Shown here: one piece after another, positions 1 through 13,303 of the stretch
How positions within the stretch are numbered: position 1 is the first letter of the stretch
Layout: each line of letters begins with the position of its first letter
Assembly: GCA_016801885.1 (NCBI GenBank)
Contig: CM028900.1
Location: 7,843,501 to 7,907,500, forward strand
Origin: Toxotes chatareus
Taxonomy: Eukaryota; Chordata; Actinopteri; Toxotidae
Reading direction: 5' to 3'
DNA: 64,000 nt
Program-made: the position numbers and the translations under genes
The notes under the pieces: generated by a model
What the model saw: the letters and a program-made list of their open reading frames with translations, nothing else
What the model was told of the DNA's origin: nothing
The model's database searches: none

Positions 1-3000
1 TCCTCACGTATGTATGTGAGCTAAGATTTTTATACATTGACATTAATTTGTTAGTCTATATTTATTGATTAGTGTGCCCTGTAAATAAACAAAAACAACC
101 AAGAGCTTACTACTGAGCTGAAATATCAGCTAGATAAGTAGCTTTTTTTATCTCAAAGGAGGACAATGGTATCAAAATGTCGAAAAATAACTGAAATCTG
201 AGGACACAATGATGTGTTAGACTTGGAAGGTGAAGACAGGAGACCATGGGATACTTGACAATGGGTGCTCCACTGATTCTCCTCACTGATAACCTCTCTG
301 ACACAACTGCTCTCTCCCACTCCACTGATACTATTCTCAGTCTTCCTTCCGTACTCTAACTTGTGTCTCTCTGCCCAAAAGTTCTTACCTGGAGCACTTT
401 CTCAGAAAATTTCACTCCTCTCTTTAACCGTACCTTGACAGCTGTTGATGTTGTAAACAAAGTCAGATCTGTCAGAGTCACTTTCATGAGCCTGGCAATT
501 TAATTCAGCCGCTTGAAATAGTAACCTGTAGGCAGTTACAGCAGTTAGACTAAAGTGGTGTTGAATGTTTTTTTTGTTTTTGTTTTTTTTAGCTTGAAAT
601 CACTTTACTTGGGAGGTGAAACTCTTCTTTATGAGTAGACATTTATGCAGAGCTTTCATTCAAGGGAGGCAGTGCATCTAAATTAATGCAGGAAGGAGAC
701 GGACAAGGAATGAAAAAAGAGAGGAAAGCAGATAGAGGTTAAAGACAGGTGAAAAAAGTGGCATAGAAAGGAGGCAGGTTGGGCAGAGGGACGTGAGGGA
801 GAGGTGGTGAGGAGGGGATTAGGATATTTAATAAACTGAAAAAAGGTGCTCAAGTTTGCTTTCATTTGCTGCACAGCTGGAGCTCTTATTTGCTCCACTG
901 GCTTTAAATCAGTATTTTCAAAACAAAACAGAGGGAGAGACTTCGATGGATGATAACACAAAGAGACTGGAAAGAGCACATATGTTTGAGGGGAATCCTC
1001 CATTACACTTGTGTTGCAAAAACTGAAAATTGATCATATGTATACATGCATGTAAGTACTTGTAAGTACACGTCTACAATAACAGGAAGCTTTCTATCAC
1101 CGCAGTTTTCAATCACAAATCATTCTACCCAAGTGAACTGTCCCAAGAAAAACGAGCAGCAGTCGTTTCAGCAAACTGCCAAATACGACATATGTTTACG
1201 TTCAAGTGACGAAGCCCTTTGGTGGCCACAGTAATTGTCGCTCATTATGACCCAAACTATGATCTCTCCAATTTTGCTCTAACCTTTACTTAGTTTTTTT
1301 GCTTGAACCTATTCAAATGTTCACCATAGAGATGTCATATCAGGAAACTGTTTTTGTGAAATGGTGATGACGTTCTGTTGCTGCTAGTTCATTGTTTGAT
1401 GTGGAGGACTTGTCGATCCAAACAGCCAATATTAAGCAACAATATCTTGAACGTTACTAAGAGCTTCATCTTTAGCCTCTGTTGTAATAACATTGTGCTG
1501 ATGAAGCAGATAAGTTTGAGTTTTTGAGCCTTAAACTCTTAATAAATAACACCAAAGCATATTTTTTTCCCTTCTGCTTATCTTTTGGTTGCAGCTTGTT
1601 TAGCAATGAATTAAAGAAAAATAATTAAAATATGAGTCTGAGTTTTCAGGGGCTTTGAAGAGACCATTCTTTACCTTTTCCAGATGAGGGCTTCTTGTGG
1701 TAATGTGAATGACGACTGTTTTTTTTATCAGGATCAAAGTGGAAGTAGCATGATTTTGTCACAGTTTAGTACAATCTTTGATGGAAGATGTCAGGGCGGA
1801 TTCTTGGGTAACCAAAGCGTGTGAGTGTTAAGTCATTTTGTTAAGGTTTTGGAAAACACTGATATTTGTTGATGATGTGCTGAAATGGGTGCTGGATTAG
1901 AAAACGTTCAAACAGGTGGTTCTGAACGACAATGACAAATGACTTATTTTGTCATTAAGTTTCCAAGGGCTTTCAGGCCGTCTCAGCTGCTAGTGTAAGT
2001 GAAAATGACTTCCAAGACCATGAGGAGAGAAAATATTCGGGACAATTTTCATTCTCTCTCACATGATCGTGTCTGGTAGAGCAACAAGTTTCAATCTATG
2101 TTATTTCTGGCCTTTTTTCTTATTAGGTTTCTCTCTTACTGTTCGCATGCTGCCAGCGGCCTTGTCATAAAGCAGGGAGGCTAGACCACACCAGCAGTAT
2201 TAGAATCATTGTCTCAGCTGTCACTTTGCATTGGTTCTGTGAAAATCTTGCCAGTGTCCCATGGGTGAGTGTGTAAGAAATGAGTTATGAACAGTTCCAA
2301 CACATGTGCCCATTCAGTACACTCAAATGGAAAGAGTGCAAGCATGTAAAAAATAGAGAAACGCAGCCTTTCCATTCTGTCTTTCCCTGTGACACACAAA
2401 CACTTACACACAAGATTAGTCTTGGATAATTGCCCTGTCTTACAGGATGAAATTGCATTTAAAGGTGTAATTTAATCGGGCCTTTTTTTTGTAGAATTGG
2501 TGCAGAAAGTGAATCACCGTTGTAAGGTTCCTTGGAGACATAGATGTTGAAAAGCTCGGAGCTGGCAGTTACTTGTAAGAAAGTTGTCAGAATTTTCAAG
2601 ATCAGATTTGCTCACAACAGTGAAACTGTAAGCCGTGATCTCTCGGTGGACTGGACCACAAAAACGAGAGAGAGAGAGAGGAGTGACTATCTCAGTTTTC
2701 TGTTGCTTGGCTCGGCAACATGTCTTTGAAATCCACTCTGATGGCCCCAGCTCTGAGCTATAAAGAAGGAAAGACAAAAACACAGATGAGGTCATGCGAA
2801 AACTTGCAAGGGGGAAAGATAGAGGAAGAGAGAGAAAGACATCGCGTTATGGTGCAAGGAGTCTCCAGGGAGTAGGGACTGCGATTAATATTGTACAGTG
2901 TGGAACGGCCGTCTCTGACGTCGGCTCACATTGTGTTTAGCAGTGCCATTGGTCAGTAATGAGTGGGTACAAATCCCAGCCAAATGTTTAGTCTTTTAAC

Positions 3001-3282
3001 ACTCACCCAATCTAGTTTGGGGAGAGGCAGTGAAGTAACTGAAGTACAGCAGACGGCTTCCTTGTTAGAGGATAAGCTACAGCCTGAAATCCATGGACAC
3101 AGGGAACTCATGATGATAATAAACATGCACAAACATGGTAAACTGCTTTTTAAGTGTGTATTATGGTGGATCTTTACAAGAGGACCATGAAGTGTTAGTG
3201 TCTCAGTTTGTTAGAGCTGTGACATTGCAGGGTGTTTGTCGAAGGTCAGTGACATCTATGTGTCTGTTCATCTTGCATATGC

Positions 3283-3283
<1 letters not shown>
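1..3283. other. Upstream or 5' intronic DNA with no gene seen
   Basis: AT-leaning sequence without a recognisable exon, repeat family or RNA gene. Open frames here are short and have random composition. It is either 5' of the gene or within its first intron. Confidence 0.6.
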
Positions 3284-3319
<36 letters not shown>

Positions 3320-3530
3320 CACTGATCTGACACACAGTCCCAGTCAGTCCTGTTCTTGGCTCCAGCAGTGATCTGGCAATTCTCCTAGTCCTGCAGCCCC
3401 TGCTGCCCCCCCCCCCCCCCCTCGTCTCTCTCTGTCTCTCTCTCTCTCTCTCCCTCTTTCTCTCCCTCTCTCTCCTTCTGCCTCTCTACCTCCTCCCTCC
3501 TCCTATTCTTCTTTTCTCCCTCCATCCACA
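3284..3530. repeat. Low-complexity cluster: (TG)n-(CG)n, C-run, (TC)-rich
   Basis: Three simple tracts follow one another: alternating TG passing into GCGCGCGC (3284-3322), a 16-nt C-run (3406-3421), and a CT/TC-rich polypyrimidine stretch to about 3530. The alternating purine-pyrimidine part can adopt Z-DNA and the pyrimidine part a triplex. They immediately precede the candidate noncoding exon. Confidence 0.9.
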
Positions 3531-3536
3531 CACCAG

Positions 3537-3630
3537 TGCGGATCAGCCTGTCCAGGCCTTGCAGGGAGTCAGAGGGGAAAAAAAAAAAAAGAGAAGGAGA
3601 GCTGACTGGACTTTCACCCTGGCTCTCTCG
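3537..3630 (+). other. Candidate 5' noncoding exon or promoter-proximal segment
   Basis: The coding exon at 14470 starts with 5'UTR directly after a splice acceptor, so an upstream noncoding exon must exist. Here about 110 nt of nearly pure pyrimidine (3421-3530) lead to acacaccag, ending at 3536, and 94 nt later CTCTCG is followed by gtatgc at 3631, a workable donor. The 94 nt are mostly non-repetitive but contain an A-run. A TG/CG tract (3284-3322) and a C-run (3406-3421) lie just upstream. This is an inference from spliceable borders alone; low-complexity DNA easily mimics a polypyrimidine tract. The real first exon could equally lie left of the window. Confidence 0.2.
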
Positions 3631-6600
3631 GTATGCCTCCTCATTTCTGGCTCTCTTTGCAACTCTTTGCTATCATATGACAGTAATATGGTAGTATTAT
3701 GTACCCCGTTATAATATGCCACACAAAAGATGCTGAACGCATGCCCTGTGAGGAGCCGTGGCTTTTCACAGGCCAGTATAGCAGTCGATAAAGCCCTTTC
3801 CGCATTCCTTAGACAAAACCTTACTCTCACAGCAGAGACACACACACACACACGTATGCACACATACACTGATTCAGTCTTACAGTTCTGTTTCTGTTCA
3901 CATAAATCCTGTAATAAGATTCCATCTGAGATAAATGGACTGCTCCCTGCAGGGCATTTTCCAGTCTCTGAGACCCACAGCAGCTGCACTGTAGAATGGA
4001 TGCAGCAGTGGTCTGAGAACAATCAATGATACAGAGTGTGTGTGTGAGTGTATGTCTGCGTACCCAGGATTTTAAATAAAATTTCAAGATCACCAGCCAA
4101 AGTGGACAGTAGATATTAAACTTTAACAGCCTCTCTGGTTTCCTCTCTAATTTCTATTGCTCAGAATAGTGTATTTGAAACAAGCCAGATTTCTTGGACT
4201 TCATTTGTTTTCATCATTTTTAAAAACAACAAAGCTAAACATGTATAAAAAACCTATAATATGTAATTTCACTGGTGCCAGTAAGTCTATGCACTAAATA
4301 AACTTGAGACAGTCACAGTAAGAGAGAGAGAACAGATATTATCCATCCTATATATTTTGCTTTATTTTTATAGTGTATTATTGTTTTTGCATGTACATTA
4401 ACAACTGAAGTATTTAAGGAAAACAAAATTACTGTATCCTTATAGAATACTACAGAGTGTGTGACTGGAGATATACATGTATGGATCAGTATTTGAAAAT
4501 AACACTATGCATCATTACACATGAAAAACATGGCAACAGGATATTCACTGTCTCAACAAAGTGTCCGTTCAGCATACACATCACACCACCTGCCCTGGTG
4601 CACCTCTCACATCATTTGGACAAAGGAAGAAGAAATCTATAGGAGTGTATTGTGTATTGTACTCGAGCTTGTTATTGTATTGTGTCCTCAGTGGTGCTTT
4701 ATTCTGAGATATCGGTTTTTGAGTCCCATTGTGTCACACAGTGAAGTGTACACGAGGAGTCGGGATGAGACAAACAAGTGAGCTTGTCAGGTTGAAACTC
4801 AGGAGATGGTTGAAGGTCATTGAGATGTGTTCATGGGCACAGGAGAGCAGGAGTGAGATGGAGGAATTGTGTAAATAAGCGCAACAGATAATGAGGGGAG
4901 CACATGTTGAATTAAACATTCTCAATCCCTGTCCTCCTTCTATCCAACCCCCATCCATCCCCTCATCTCCAGTGAGTGTGTACCATACACTCAGTAAATC
5001 CTCAACTCTCTAATAGGGGTATTATATACCTTCTGTTGGTGTGTGTGTGTTTGGGACTTTTGGTTGGCTGTAGCTATTGTTCTGCAACACCCTTAAGTTG
5101 CTCTCATTGGTTCAGGCACTGATGGAGCCCATATATCTTTCTCTGCCAAAACTGACAGCAGCTTAGGCTCTTACGTAGCAAAATATAGGAGAGAACACTT
5201 TTCCACCTTAGTGCAAGTCTGTGATCTACTGTCAGTGGTGTAACTTCGCTTCGGTAAGTTGCTGTGCTGTGTTTGTTAGGCTCGAGTTTCTTTTGTCTGG
5301 CATGAACAAACCGAGTTGTTGCTACTTTTTTTGGTCCAGCAGAAGTTGTCATGGATGATATCTTAGTAGATCATTTTAAAACTATTTGAGTTTATGCATT
5401 TAATTTTAAATTTTTTGCTTTTTACATTTCCACACTGTTCAGTGCACGGCTTCAGATAGTTTTGTAATTACTGTAGTTTTATGAAACTCCTGGACTCGTT
5501 TTCTCCAAATCTGTGAAAACATTTTTAGAAGTTTAATAGACTTGGTAGAAGCTATCCATCAATAGGAGTAAATCATTGCCAAGTTTCATCAGAATGATTG
5601 TAAAGTTTTGGTACATGAAGTTCCAGTCGCTGTTTCATATTAATGTGCACCCTCAGAAACATTGTGAGAGCTGAGATGAGACATGAGGCCGAGTCCAACT
5701 TCTGATCTCTGCTTTATTGATTTCAGTGTCTTCTCTACAAAATTAAACCTTCAACAAATAGTCAGCCTTTTCTACAGTTAGTATTTTTTTTTTATTGAAA
5801 TAACCACTACACAGGTAATACAAAAATGTACTGTTTGGTATATAAATGCAAAAATAGCTATATGTTCATCTAATGATGTATCAAGCATATGTACATACAG
5901 ATGTATTTACATTTGTGTAGTACAAGGAAATTGTTTTAATGATTTCCACAATTAAGAGTGCTTGATTTGATTACTTACTTTTCACACAAGGAAAAATTAC
6001 AGTTTACCTCTTACATGATAAAAATACTGTAAAACAATCTCCAGAGCTGTAAAACTATCGTTAGGTTTTCTCTTTATACTGTTTTTCACAATAATGCATT
6101 TGTTTTCATTTATGATACAGTGATATAATAACAAATTGATAATCGAGCACGTGCCTGGATTTTTCTTTTGTGGTTTCTTATGTTTTGTAACCTTTGCTCA
6201 TCCCCCGCTTCCTTCTGCTACTTTCTTCTCCATTTCTTTCAGTTCTCTCTACTCCTAGCCCTGTCCCTAGTCAACCAGAGAATCGATTTTTAAACAGGCA
6301 AGACTCTGGGGACCGAGCAGAGCCCCATTATTGGCCTCATTTAGGCTCCATTGCGACCATGATGGCTCCTCTAGACAATAGGATAGACTCTGTCATGGAT
6401 ACCAAAGCGTAAATGCACATTCCAGCTGAAAACCGCTCAGGCCAGCATTTCCTGTCTTGAGGGAGCTTTGTTTAAAAAAGAAACCCTGCCGATTTGAGAG
6501 GATGGACCGCAGTGCCTTTCCATAAACCAGTAATCTAGGCACATCCAGCACATTTCACAGCCACAGGCTAGAGATGAGGGGAATATAGAAAATTTATGGG

Positions 6601-9600
6601 CTTTTTTCCATGCTATTTAATGCATGCCAACTTCCACTTTTTCATCACTGCCATAGTTTTTGTGCATTCTGCACCATATGGCAGTTTGTTTCTACTGTAA
6701 ACACTGGCTGCTGATTTCTCATCAGGGGACTGTGCTCCTCTATATTAGCTGTATGTCTGTTAGGGAGCTGAAGCAGTATGCACAGCCAATCACAGCCCTA
6801 TTTCTCTATCTAGGATTGAAAGAAGTTTCAGGAAAGCTTCTACAATTCCAGCTTTATGGGCATATTATGTGGCAACCAAACGGTACTGATAAAACTTTTT
6901 GACTGTGTTAAAGAGTCCCAGGAAATACTCTTCCCCTCAAGCTTACAATTTGTTTCTAATCATGTACTGATGAAGAAACAAAAACTTCCAAAATTTGGAA
7001 ATGTCTGTTACACTGATATTAGTGTGTGTTGTTCTGCAAGAGGAAAAGCAATGCAATGCACCCGAGTATGCATTAGGAGCACCGAGGTGCAAAAACATAT
7101 TTTTGGGGAGCAGAAATTAAGACATTTGTAAAGGTTTCATCAGTTGGTCATATTTGGTCTCACAAAATGGTCAGATTTGAATCAAGAGTGACTGTTTCTG
7201 AGAATGAATATGTCCTAAATATTTAACATGTACACACAGAGACATGTTGTCACTGCCTGCAGAAAACGGCAGTTATACATTAAGAGAAGTATGCTGGCAT
7301 TACACTGAATACTTGGATGCCCTCTAACAGCAGCTGTCAATATCAGACTGTAATTTGGCAAATGAGGGACATTATGTTCTATGCCTGATAAAAATAAGAA
7401 TCAATTCAAACGAATCAATAAGCATTTGGTGCTATTTTTTTTATTTACTGAAGTTTATGGGAGGACACAATTTAGCACATCTGAACTACCCTGTCCCGGT
7501 TCTGTTGCTTGGATACATTATTCACTACGAAAGGGCAATTTATTATATCGTAAAGACTGATCTCAGTTCTCCTTCATATGTGTTGTAGGAGTGTGTTTTA
7601 GGCTGCGTAAAGACTGAAAAAGAATAGATGGGGAGAGAGAGATTAATACATTACATTATACATAAGATTGTATGCTCCTATTGCATGTGGTGGTGAAACT
7701 TCAATCATACAACATCTTCCTTACACAATATTTATAAAATATTTTATATACCGTAGTGGTTTGCGGTAGTGGTACCAGTTTACAAATTCAGAAGACGGAA
7801 AATGTTGAGTAGACGTTTGACTACTGAAATTGGTAGATTATAGGTAGCACAGGTGCATCTTATCCAAACCAAAGCTACATCTCATGCTAGTTGATTACCA
7901 ACCTGAACTGTTTTGTATTACATGCTACACTGTTAGACAATTTATTGTACTTTTACAGTAATGATGCAAGTATCATTTTTTTTATTGTATGTGTATATAA
8001 TTATTATATTATAATTATCTTTTACAGGATAACTGCTTGACACTAAAATATACACAAGGAAAAATCATGCAAGGAATAGCATAACCTTGGCAGAGTTTAC
8101 CTATAATACACTATTCAAATTATACATAATACCAGACTTGAATGATATCAGAATATAACATGTAAAATTAGGGGCAGCCTGCACACACATATATTCATAT
8201 GTGAAATTTGTGTGCGTGGGTGTGTGCTTGTGTTTGACAATGTTTTTAGTCTGTGTGTCAGTAGTGGTCTGGTTTCCCCCAGTGGGGTGTGTACACTAAA
8301 TGGGTGAGGAGAGTGTTGGCCCCTGCTCTCCATCAAAGGCAGCATTGACTGGAAGCATGAGAGCGTCTCTGCAGCCAGTCATCCTTGGACGGCTGACAGT
8401 GGGCCTGGGCACGGGGGACATAGCTGAGAGCAATCAACAACTACTGGAGGAAAATGCTTCACTGCTGGTGGAATGTGTCTGAACTCAGACCTCACTCACA
8501 ACAACCCACAGCTCCACTCTTGAGCAATCATGTGCAAATGGTTTTAGTTTGCCTCGAAGCTCCTCTAATTAATTATGTACACAGTGTTGCATTTCATGTA
8601 CTCGAACATGCTCTTTAAGTGCACATACTGTTTCTGTGTGTCTATGTTCGAAGGTAAGAGAACGACGGGAGTCTGGATTGGTTCAGAATCCTGTGGTAAT
8701 TAATCTCACTCAGTGAAGAAGTGCATGTTGGGACTGAGGCAGGGCATAGCTCACCACACCTTGCTCGTTAACTCTAACCACCTATGGCCAGCCTCTGGAG
8801 AGATTAACGAGGGCTACCCACGGTCAAAAGCGGTCAAATGTGTTTTAACGAAGACTCACTCAGCACTCACCACCAAGCTTAGGTGTTATTTACTCTGAGA
8901 CAGTGATTCACAGCAGTACTGTTGCAGAATAATATTCATGAGACCTGACTCACACTGTGACACATCTGGCAAACAGCAGAGTGCACACACACACACAAGC
9001 CACATGGCACAGATGCAGGAACAGGTAGACAGTAAGTAAGCATAGTTTCAGTGTGTTGTGCCATTTACTAGCAATCCCAGCATGAATCTCTTTGACACAG
9101 TGACACACAGAAACACCTATGACTCACTCACTTGTGCGTGTTTGTCTGTGTGTATGTGTTTGTGCTTTGGGTGCTTGTACTTCTCTCTTGTTACTTTTGT
9201 TGTTTTTGTTGTTGTTTTTTTTTTTTTTCAAATCTTTCTCTCTGGCCTCCCTTCCCGTTGGTGTCACATTTGATGCTGGCATAGTTAAAATTACAGATGG
9301 AGAAATGACGGTGAAAGAGAGAGGTGCAATTACAGACAAACTTTGAACAATTCTGTCTCTCTAATTACAGTGTTTGACTCCAGTGTTGAACCTGCACAAG
9401 TCAGTTTCTGGCTCTCAGAGGATGGCTTCAAAGGTTACTCTTTACATTCACTGGCTGCTCGGGCATATAAATAATGTATTATTTCATCGGGTGGAGGATG
9501 GTATACACACATCGTATATAAATATTCTGATCTCATGACACTAGGGCTATAATCTGAATTTAGCTGAAGAGTATTTTTCCACCTGCCGAATTCTCATTTA

Positions 9601-10228
9601 ATATTCAGCAGTTATTACTCATGCAATATTGATCAAAAACCACTACTGGTCTTGTAATGTGCATGTGTGAGTTAAGTTCCTTCTATGTAAATAGGGTGGT
9701 ATACTCTCGCCTAGCTCTGTGACCTTACTATAACTATATCATCCTCCTTGCACTCAGCAGAGACAGCTTAGATACAGTCCCTCATGTCCTCTCATTAAGC
9801 TCTTGTCTTAACAAACCTTATCCTTTGATGAATGAACAGCCCAGACGTTTATTTGTCCCTGCAAAGACATTTAAATATGCTTTTTTTTTTTTTTTTTTTT
9901 TTAAATCTGCTCGACAGTGTGTGAATAAATGAGGCAGTTTTATTTTTTAAATTAGTCTAGATTAGAAAAATAGAATTACACATGTAATGCTGTAAAAACC
10001 CTTACTGGCATCGTGTTTACTTTGAAACAAAAGGAAGTCAACAAGTATCATGATTCCAAGGAAACAGTGAGATGTTTCAGATGAATTCGGCATCTCTGGT
10101 CCTGTTGGGCACAACGCCATTTCTAAAAAATGCTATGAAAATATGCTTTACCTAAGACCACAGCACAGGCAGCCTTCAAAGTGGATTAAATCCCTAAATA
10201 ACACGATCAATCAACCACAGCTTGATAT

Positions 10229-10244
10229 GCCAAGATGGCGGAGC
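10229..10244 (+). promoter_or_regulatory. YY1-type site (GCCAAGATGGCGGAGC)
   Basis: The 16-mer contains CAAGATGGCGG, the consensus bound by the zinc-finger factor YY1. In vertebrates such sites lie near start sites or in looping anchors. No CpG island is apparent around it, so function is unproven. Confidence 0.3.
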
Positions 10245-11554
10245 TTTCTTTCTCAGTTTTAAGGTGGCACAACTGCATACTATAGCAACAGCATCAGAGC
10301 CGGCACACCATTGTTTTCGGTTTTAGGTTCTACTTGTTATTTGTGAATCTGTGTGTCCTGTGCAGTTTCAAGAGATAAAAAAATTGGAATGTAAATAACG
10401 AACCTAGAGACCACTGCGCGCGCACACACGTACACACACCACTTGTACACAGCAGAGGGAGTGTTCTAGCAAACAAATAGTGTGAGGTGGTAATTGAATT
10501 TGGGAAACATTAGGGGAAGATGGGAAGAGATACAGCTATCCTGGGAGACACAGTCCCATAACAATGGCAACAGACAGTGAATTCCTCTGCTCCTTTGTCA
10601 GTGCGAGTCAGCAGGAAGTTCTGGGCCATGCCCCTCATTTTCTGGTAAAAAGCAGCAGGCAAATGGCATGTCTGCTACTGTGTGTGATGATGTGTGCATG
10701 CTTCATGCATCGCTGAAGCGTGGATATCATGCCATGCCTCTGTGTGCGCCTCCTCAGACACACCTGCTCCTGGCGCCTCAGAGAAAAAGCTTGGCAGTAG
10801 TTAATCACACGAGCAAAGCTAAAATGCAATATTACAGTTAGAATGTATACACTCCTTTTTCCTTCTGTACAGTACTCTTTAAATTTCTTAACGTCACCCA
10901 TCTTTTTTTCAGGTCAGTCAGTTTGAATTTGCTTTTAGAAATTGTGGGAAGATAATTTCATTGTGCCGCGGCTGCTCAGCATCACAGTTTTTTTTTCCAC
11001 GTTGCCCTGGAAACAATAAAAGTTCTTGGTTGTGTTCAGATACCTTCAGACAAGGCAGTACAAGCGTCAGATAAGTTAATTATACCAATGGAAATTTATC
11101 TTGTGTAGTTTAAATAAACTTACTAGACCTTGGCTTTCTGGTCTTTTGGGGGAATGAACCTTAAAGCTGACTGGTATATTATTCAAACAGTGTGTGCGCT
11201 CCCTGAGCATGACAAATAGATGAAAGAACCTAAACGTGGAGAAAGTGGAGTGATGTAGTGTTTTTTTGTTTGTTTTTTTATTAAAGTAAATAAATAAAAA
11301 AGCTTGACTCTCTACTTACTGCAGTCTCAGTTCTTAGCTACGTGTTTTACAGAAACTAAACCAAAGCAGTTTAAAAGCCTGCATTACTGAGTCTACAGAC
11401 TGATGTTTGTCCAATCTGTCCATTAGCAGTATGTTCCAAAGAGCACACTTAGAAGTCAGTCTGGCCTGTTCGCCATTCTGGTTTTAACTCTTAGAAGTTG
11501 CTTTTTTTGTGCTCTTTTGTGTCGCAGTTGCAGCTTCTTTGTGGTTAGAATGCA

Positions 11555-11589
11555 GGGAATGGAGGGGGAGTGGAGGGGGAGGTGAGGGG
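11555..11589 (+). other. G-quadruplex-capable tract
   Basis: Four G-runs (GGG, GGGGG, GGGGG, GGGG) with six-nucleotide linkers fit the usual G3+N1-7 rule. It lies about 2.9 kb upstream of the signal-peptide exon on the coding strand. Confidence 0.55.
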
Positions 11590-11779
11590 AGACGAGCGAG
11601 GTGTGTTGGGTGTTTGTGGGGGCCGTGTGAGACGCACAATGCCGCTCTATGAGTGTGGATGGCAGGCTGGTGATGTCATTGCTGGCAGGACCCAAAGCCC
11701 ACTGAGCTTGTGAAGGCATGACATGATCGGGACACAGAGGAGGGTCGCTGACATTGTTGTACGGAATCAGGCTGTGACA

Positions 11780-11818
11780 GGGGGTGGTTTTTTGGTGGGG
11801 GGGGGGGTTGTTGGGGGG
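11780..11818 (+). other. Second G-rich tract with an 11-G run
   Basis: A GGGGG run, an 11-nt G-run (11797-11807) and a GGGGGG run occur within 39 nt. The long run can supply two quartet strands, so a quadruplex is possible. Confidence 0.5.
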
Positions 11819-11834
11819 TGCTCAGCTCTCAGTG

Positions 11835-11936
11835 TCAGGAAATACAGAGTGGGGAAACATGGAACAAAGGTCCCTGGATAGAATTGAACCAGGGATGTTG
11901 TGGTTACACAGTGCGCTACGTGTCCTAAACTACCAA
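11835..11936 (-). mobile_element. tRNA-derived SINE fragment
   Basis: On the minus strand the segment reads from a gcgcactgtgtaaccacaac block to CCCTGGTTCAATTCT. GGTTCAATTCT (11880-11890 on the window) is an RNA polymerase III B-box, and the A-box side is decayed. A tail resembling aggaaacatg-type sequence follows. The arrangement and wording match a SINE I recognise from many teleost genomes. The head is poorly conserved and no target duplication is obvious, so this is an old fragment and not a working tRNA gene. Confidence 0.6.
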
Positions 11937-13303
11937 AGTGAAAAATGTATCTTCATTGAGTGATCTGTAATATATTATTGCCATTAGTTTCACACGTAAA
12001 ACCAACACATCTTTGAAAGGCTGTCTCCACCTACAGATTATTTTAATTTGCTTTTAGTTGTATTTTTAGTATTTTAATTTGCTTTAATGCTGGGTACATT
12101 TTATTTAAGTGGCATGATTGAGCATAATTTTGCACATCGCTATCTTGAACCAAGAGAAATAGAGATAGCTAGAAAATTGTTAGCCAGTTAGACAGGTGCA
12201 GTAGGAGGGCTGTACGATGGTCCAGGAATTGCAAGAAAAAGCAGGAAATAATGTTGCCCACAACTGTTTTTTAGTGAGTATCTGTGGAAAACTAAGTATC
12301 ATGCTGCCAAAAATGTGATATCTTTCTGTTTCTCTTTCTCTTTCACTTTCTTTTGTGTGTGTGTGTGGTTTCAGTGAAATTCCTTTTATTTTTTTTACTT
12401 TTCAATTTTTTCCTCCTGTCACTGTGTATTTGGTAGCTGCGAGTCCCCCCCATTACGCTTGTCTTGTTAAATTTCTGGGACAGCATTGCAGCAAGTCGTG
12501 GGATGTGTTTATGCTTAAAGAGGGATATGGACATTAAGATTGAGGACTCCAAAAGTCTGTCTTGACCTCTAAAGGATTTGGACTGTTGAGAGTGTTTCTG
12601 GTTGGTGATTTGTGTGTGCACAATGCCATAAACTGACCATGAGGTTACAGCTGCAGCTAAAAATGCACATTTAGAACCGACCAGATTATCAGCAAGTGTT
12701 TTAAAATGCCTTTTAGCCAAACAAAGAGGCGCCAATCCTTCAGCTGTGGCATTTGCCAGAATGTTATTGGCAGAGCAGTGTTTATCGACTGGATGCTGTT
12801 CCCTAGTAAAATGTGATCGAAGAGGAGAGAAAGGCTTCTTTTCAGAACAGGCCTCGCGAGTGTCGTGTAAACACACTGAGAGAGGCTCCTTTCATTAGCT
12901 ATGCTAATCTGGAGTGCACGTGACTTGCCGCAGACTCCAGGGTCCCTCTTGGCTCTGGCTCTCTTAGTTTCTGCCTCCGAAGGCCAGGGTCCTGTCTTCT
13001 TCTTTCTGGTTCATTGGGTTAATTTGCCCTGTGTTGTGTTCCTCTGTTTTTTATATAGTTAGACTGACAGAAACATAGATCTGACTGGTGAATCTGCTTG
13101 TTTTCCCCCCGTTACCTTTTGCTTTTGTTTGCCTGGTACCTCTGAGACATACAACTACCCAAACTGGCAGCTTTAGTAGACTGAGAGTTTGGTTGTATCT
13201 CCTTTATCACAAGGCAGTGGATCTCTGCTACAACTGACCAACCAGTGGCGACTACATGAAATTACTGGTACTGACCAAGAAATAGTGAAATCAGTTTGTG
13301 AGC
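11937..13303. other. Noncoding stretch; possible conserved noncoding element
   Basis: No gene supported. The longest open frame of the window (177 codons, minus, 12343-12876) is here, but its peptide has no domain, signal or homologue I know. The segment 12700-12960 has balanced composition and contains ATGCTAAT (octamer-like) and CACGTGAC (E-box-like), which suggests a regulatory element without proving it. Confidence 0.45.

Larger units (their letters stand above)
3631..11834. other. Noncoding stretch; simple repeats only
   Basis: No gene is supported. Visible items are a short (CA)n at 3837-3854, T-runs near 9214-9229 and 9881-9902, a perfect YY1-type motif CAAGATGGCG at 10231-10240, and a G-rich region at 11555-11589. 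Peptides from the open frames show no domain, and several frames come purely from simple repeats. Confidence 0.6.

Noticed and set aside
3543..4022. 159-codon frame on the minus strand
   Set aside because: It runs through an A-run and a CA repeat, and its peptide is low-complexity in those parts with no domain.
11835..11936. Possible functional tRNA gene on the minus strand
   Set aside because: Only the B-box half is intact, the A-box and acceptor stem do not pair, and the surrounding wording is that of a SINE.
12343..12876. Longest open frame of the window (177 codons, minus strand)
   Set aside because: The peptide shows no domain, signal or repeat I know, ends in low-complexity Lys/Thr-His from simple DNA, and frames this long are expected a few times in 64 kb of noncoding DNA.
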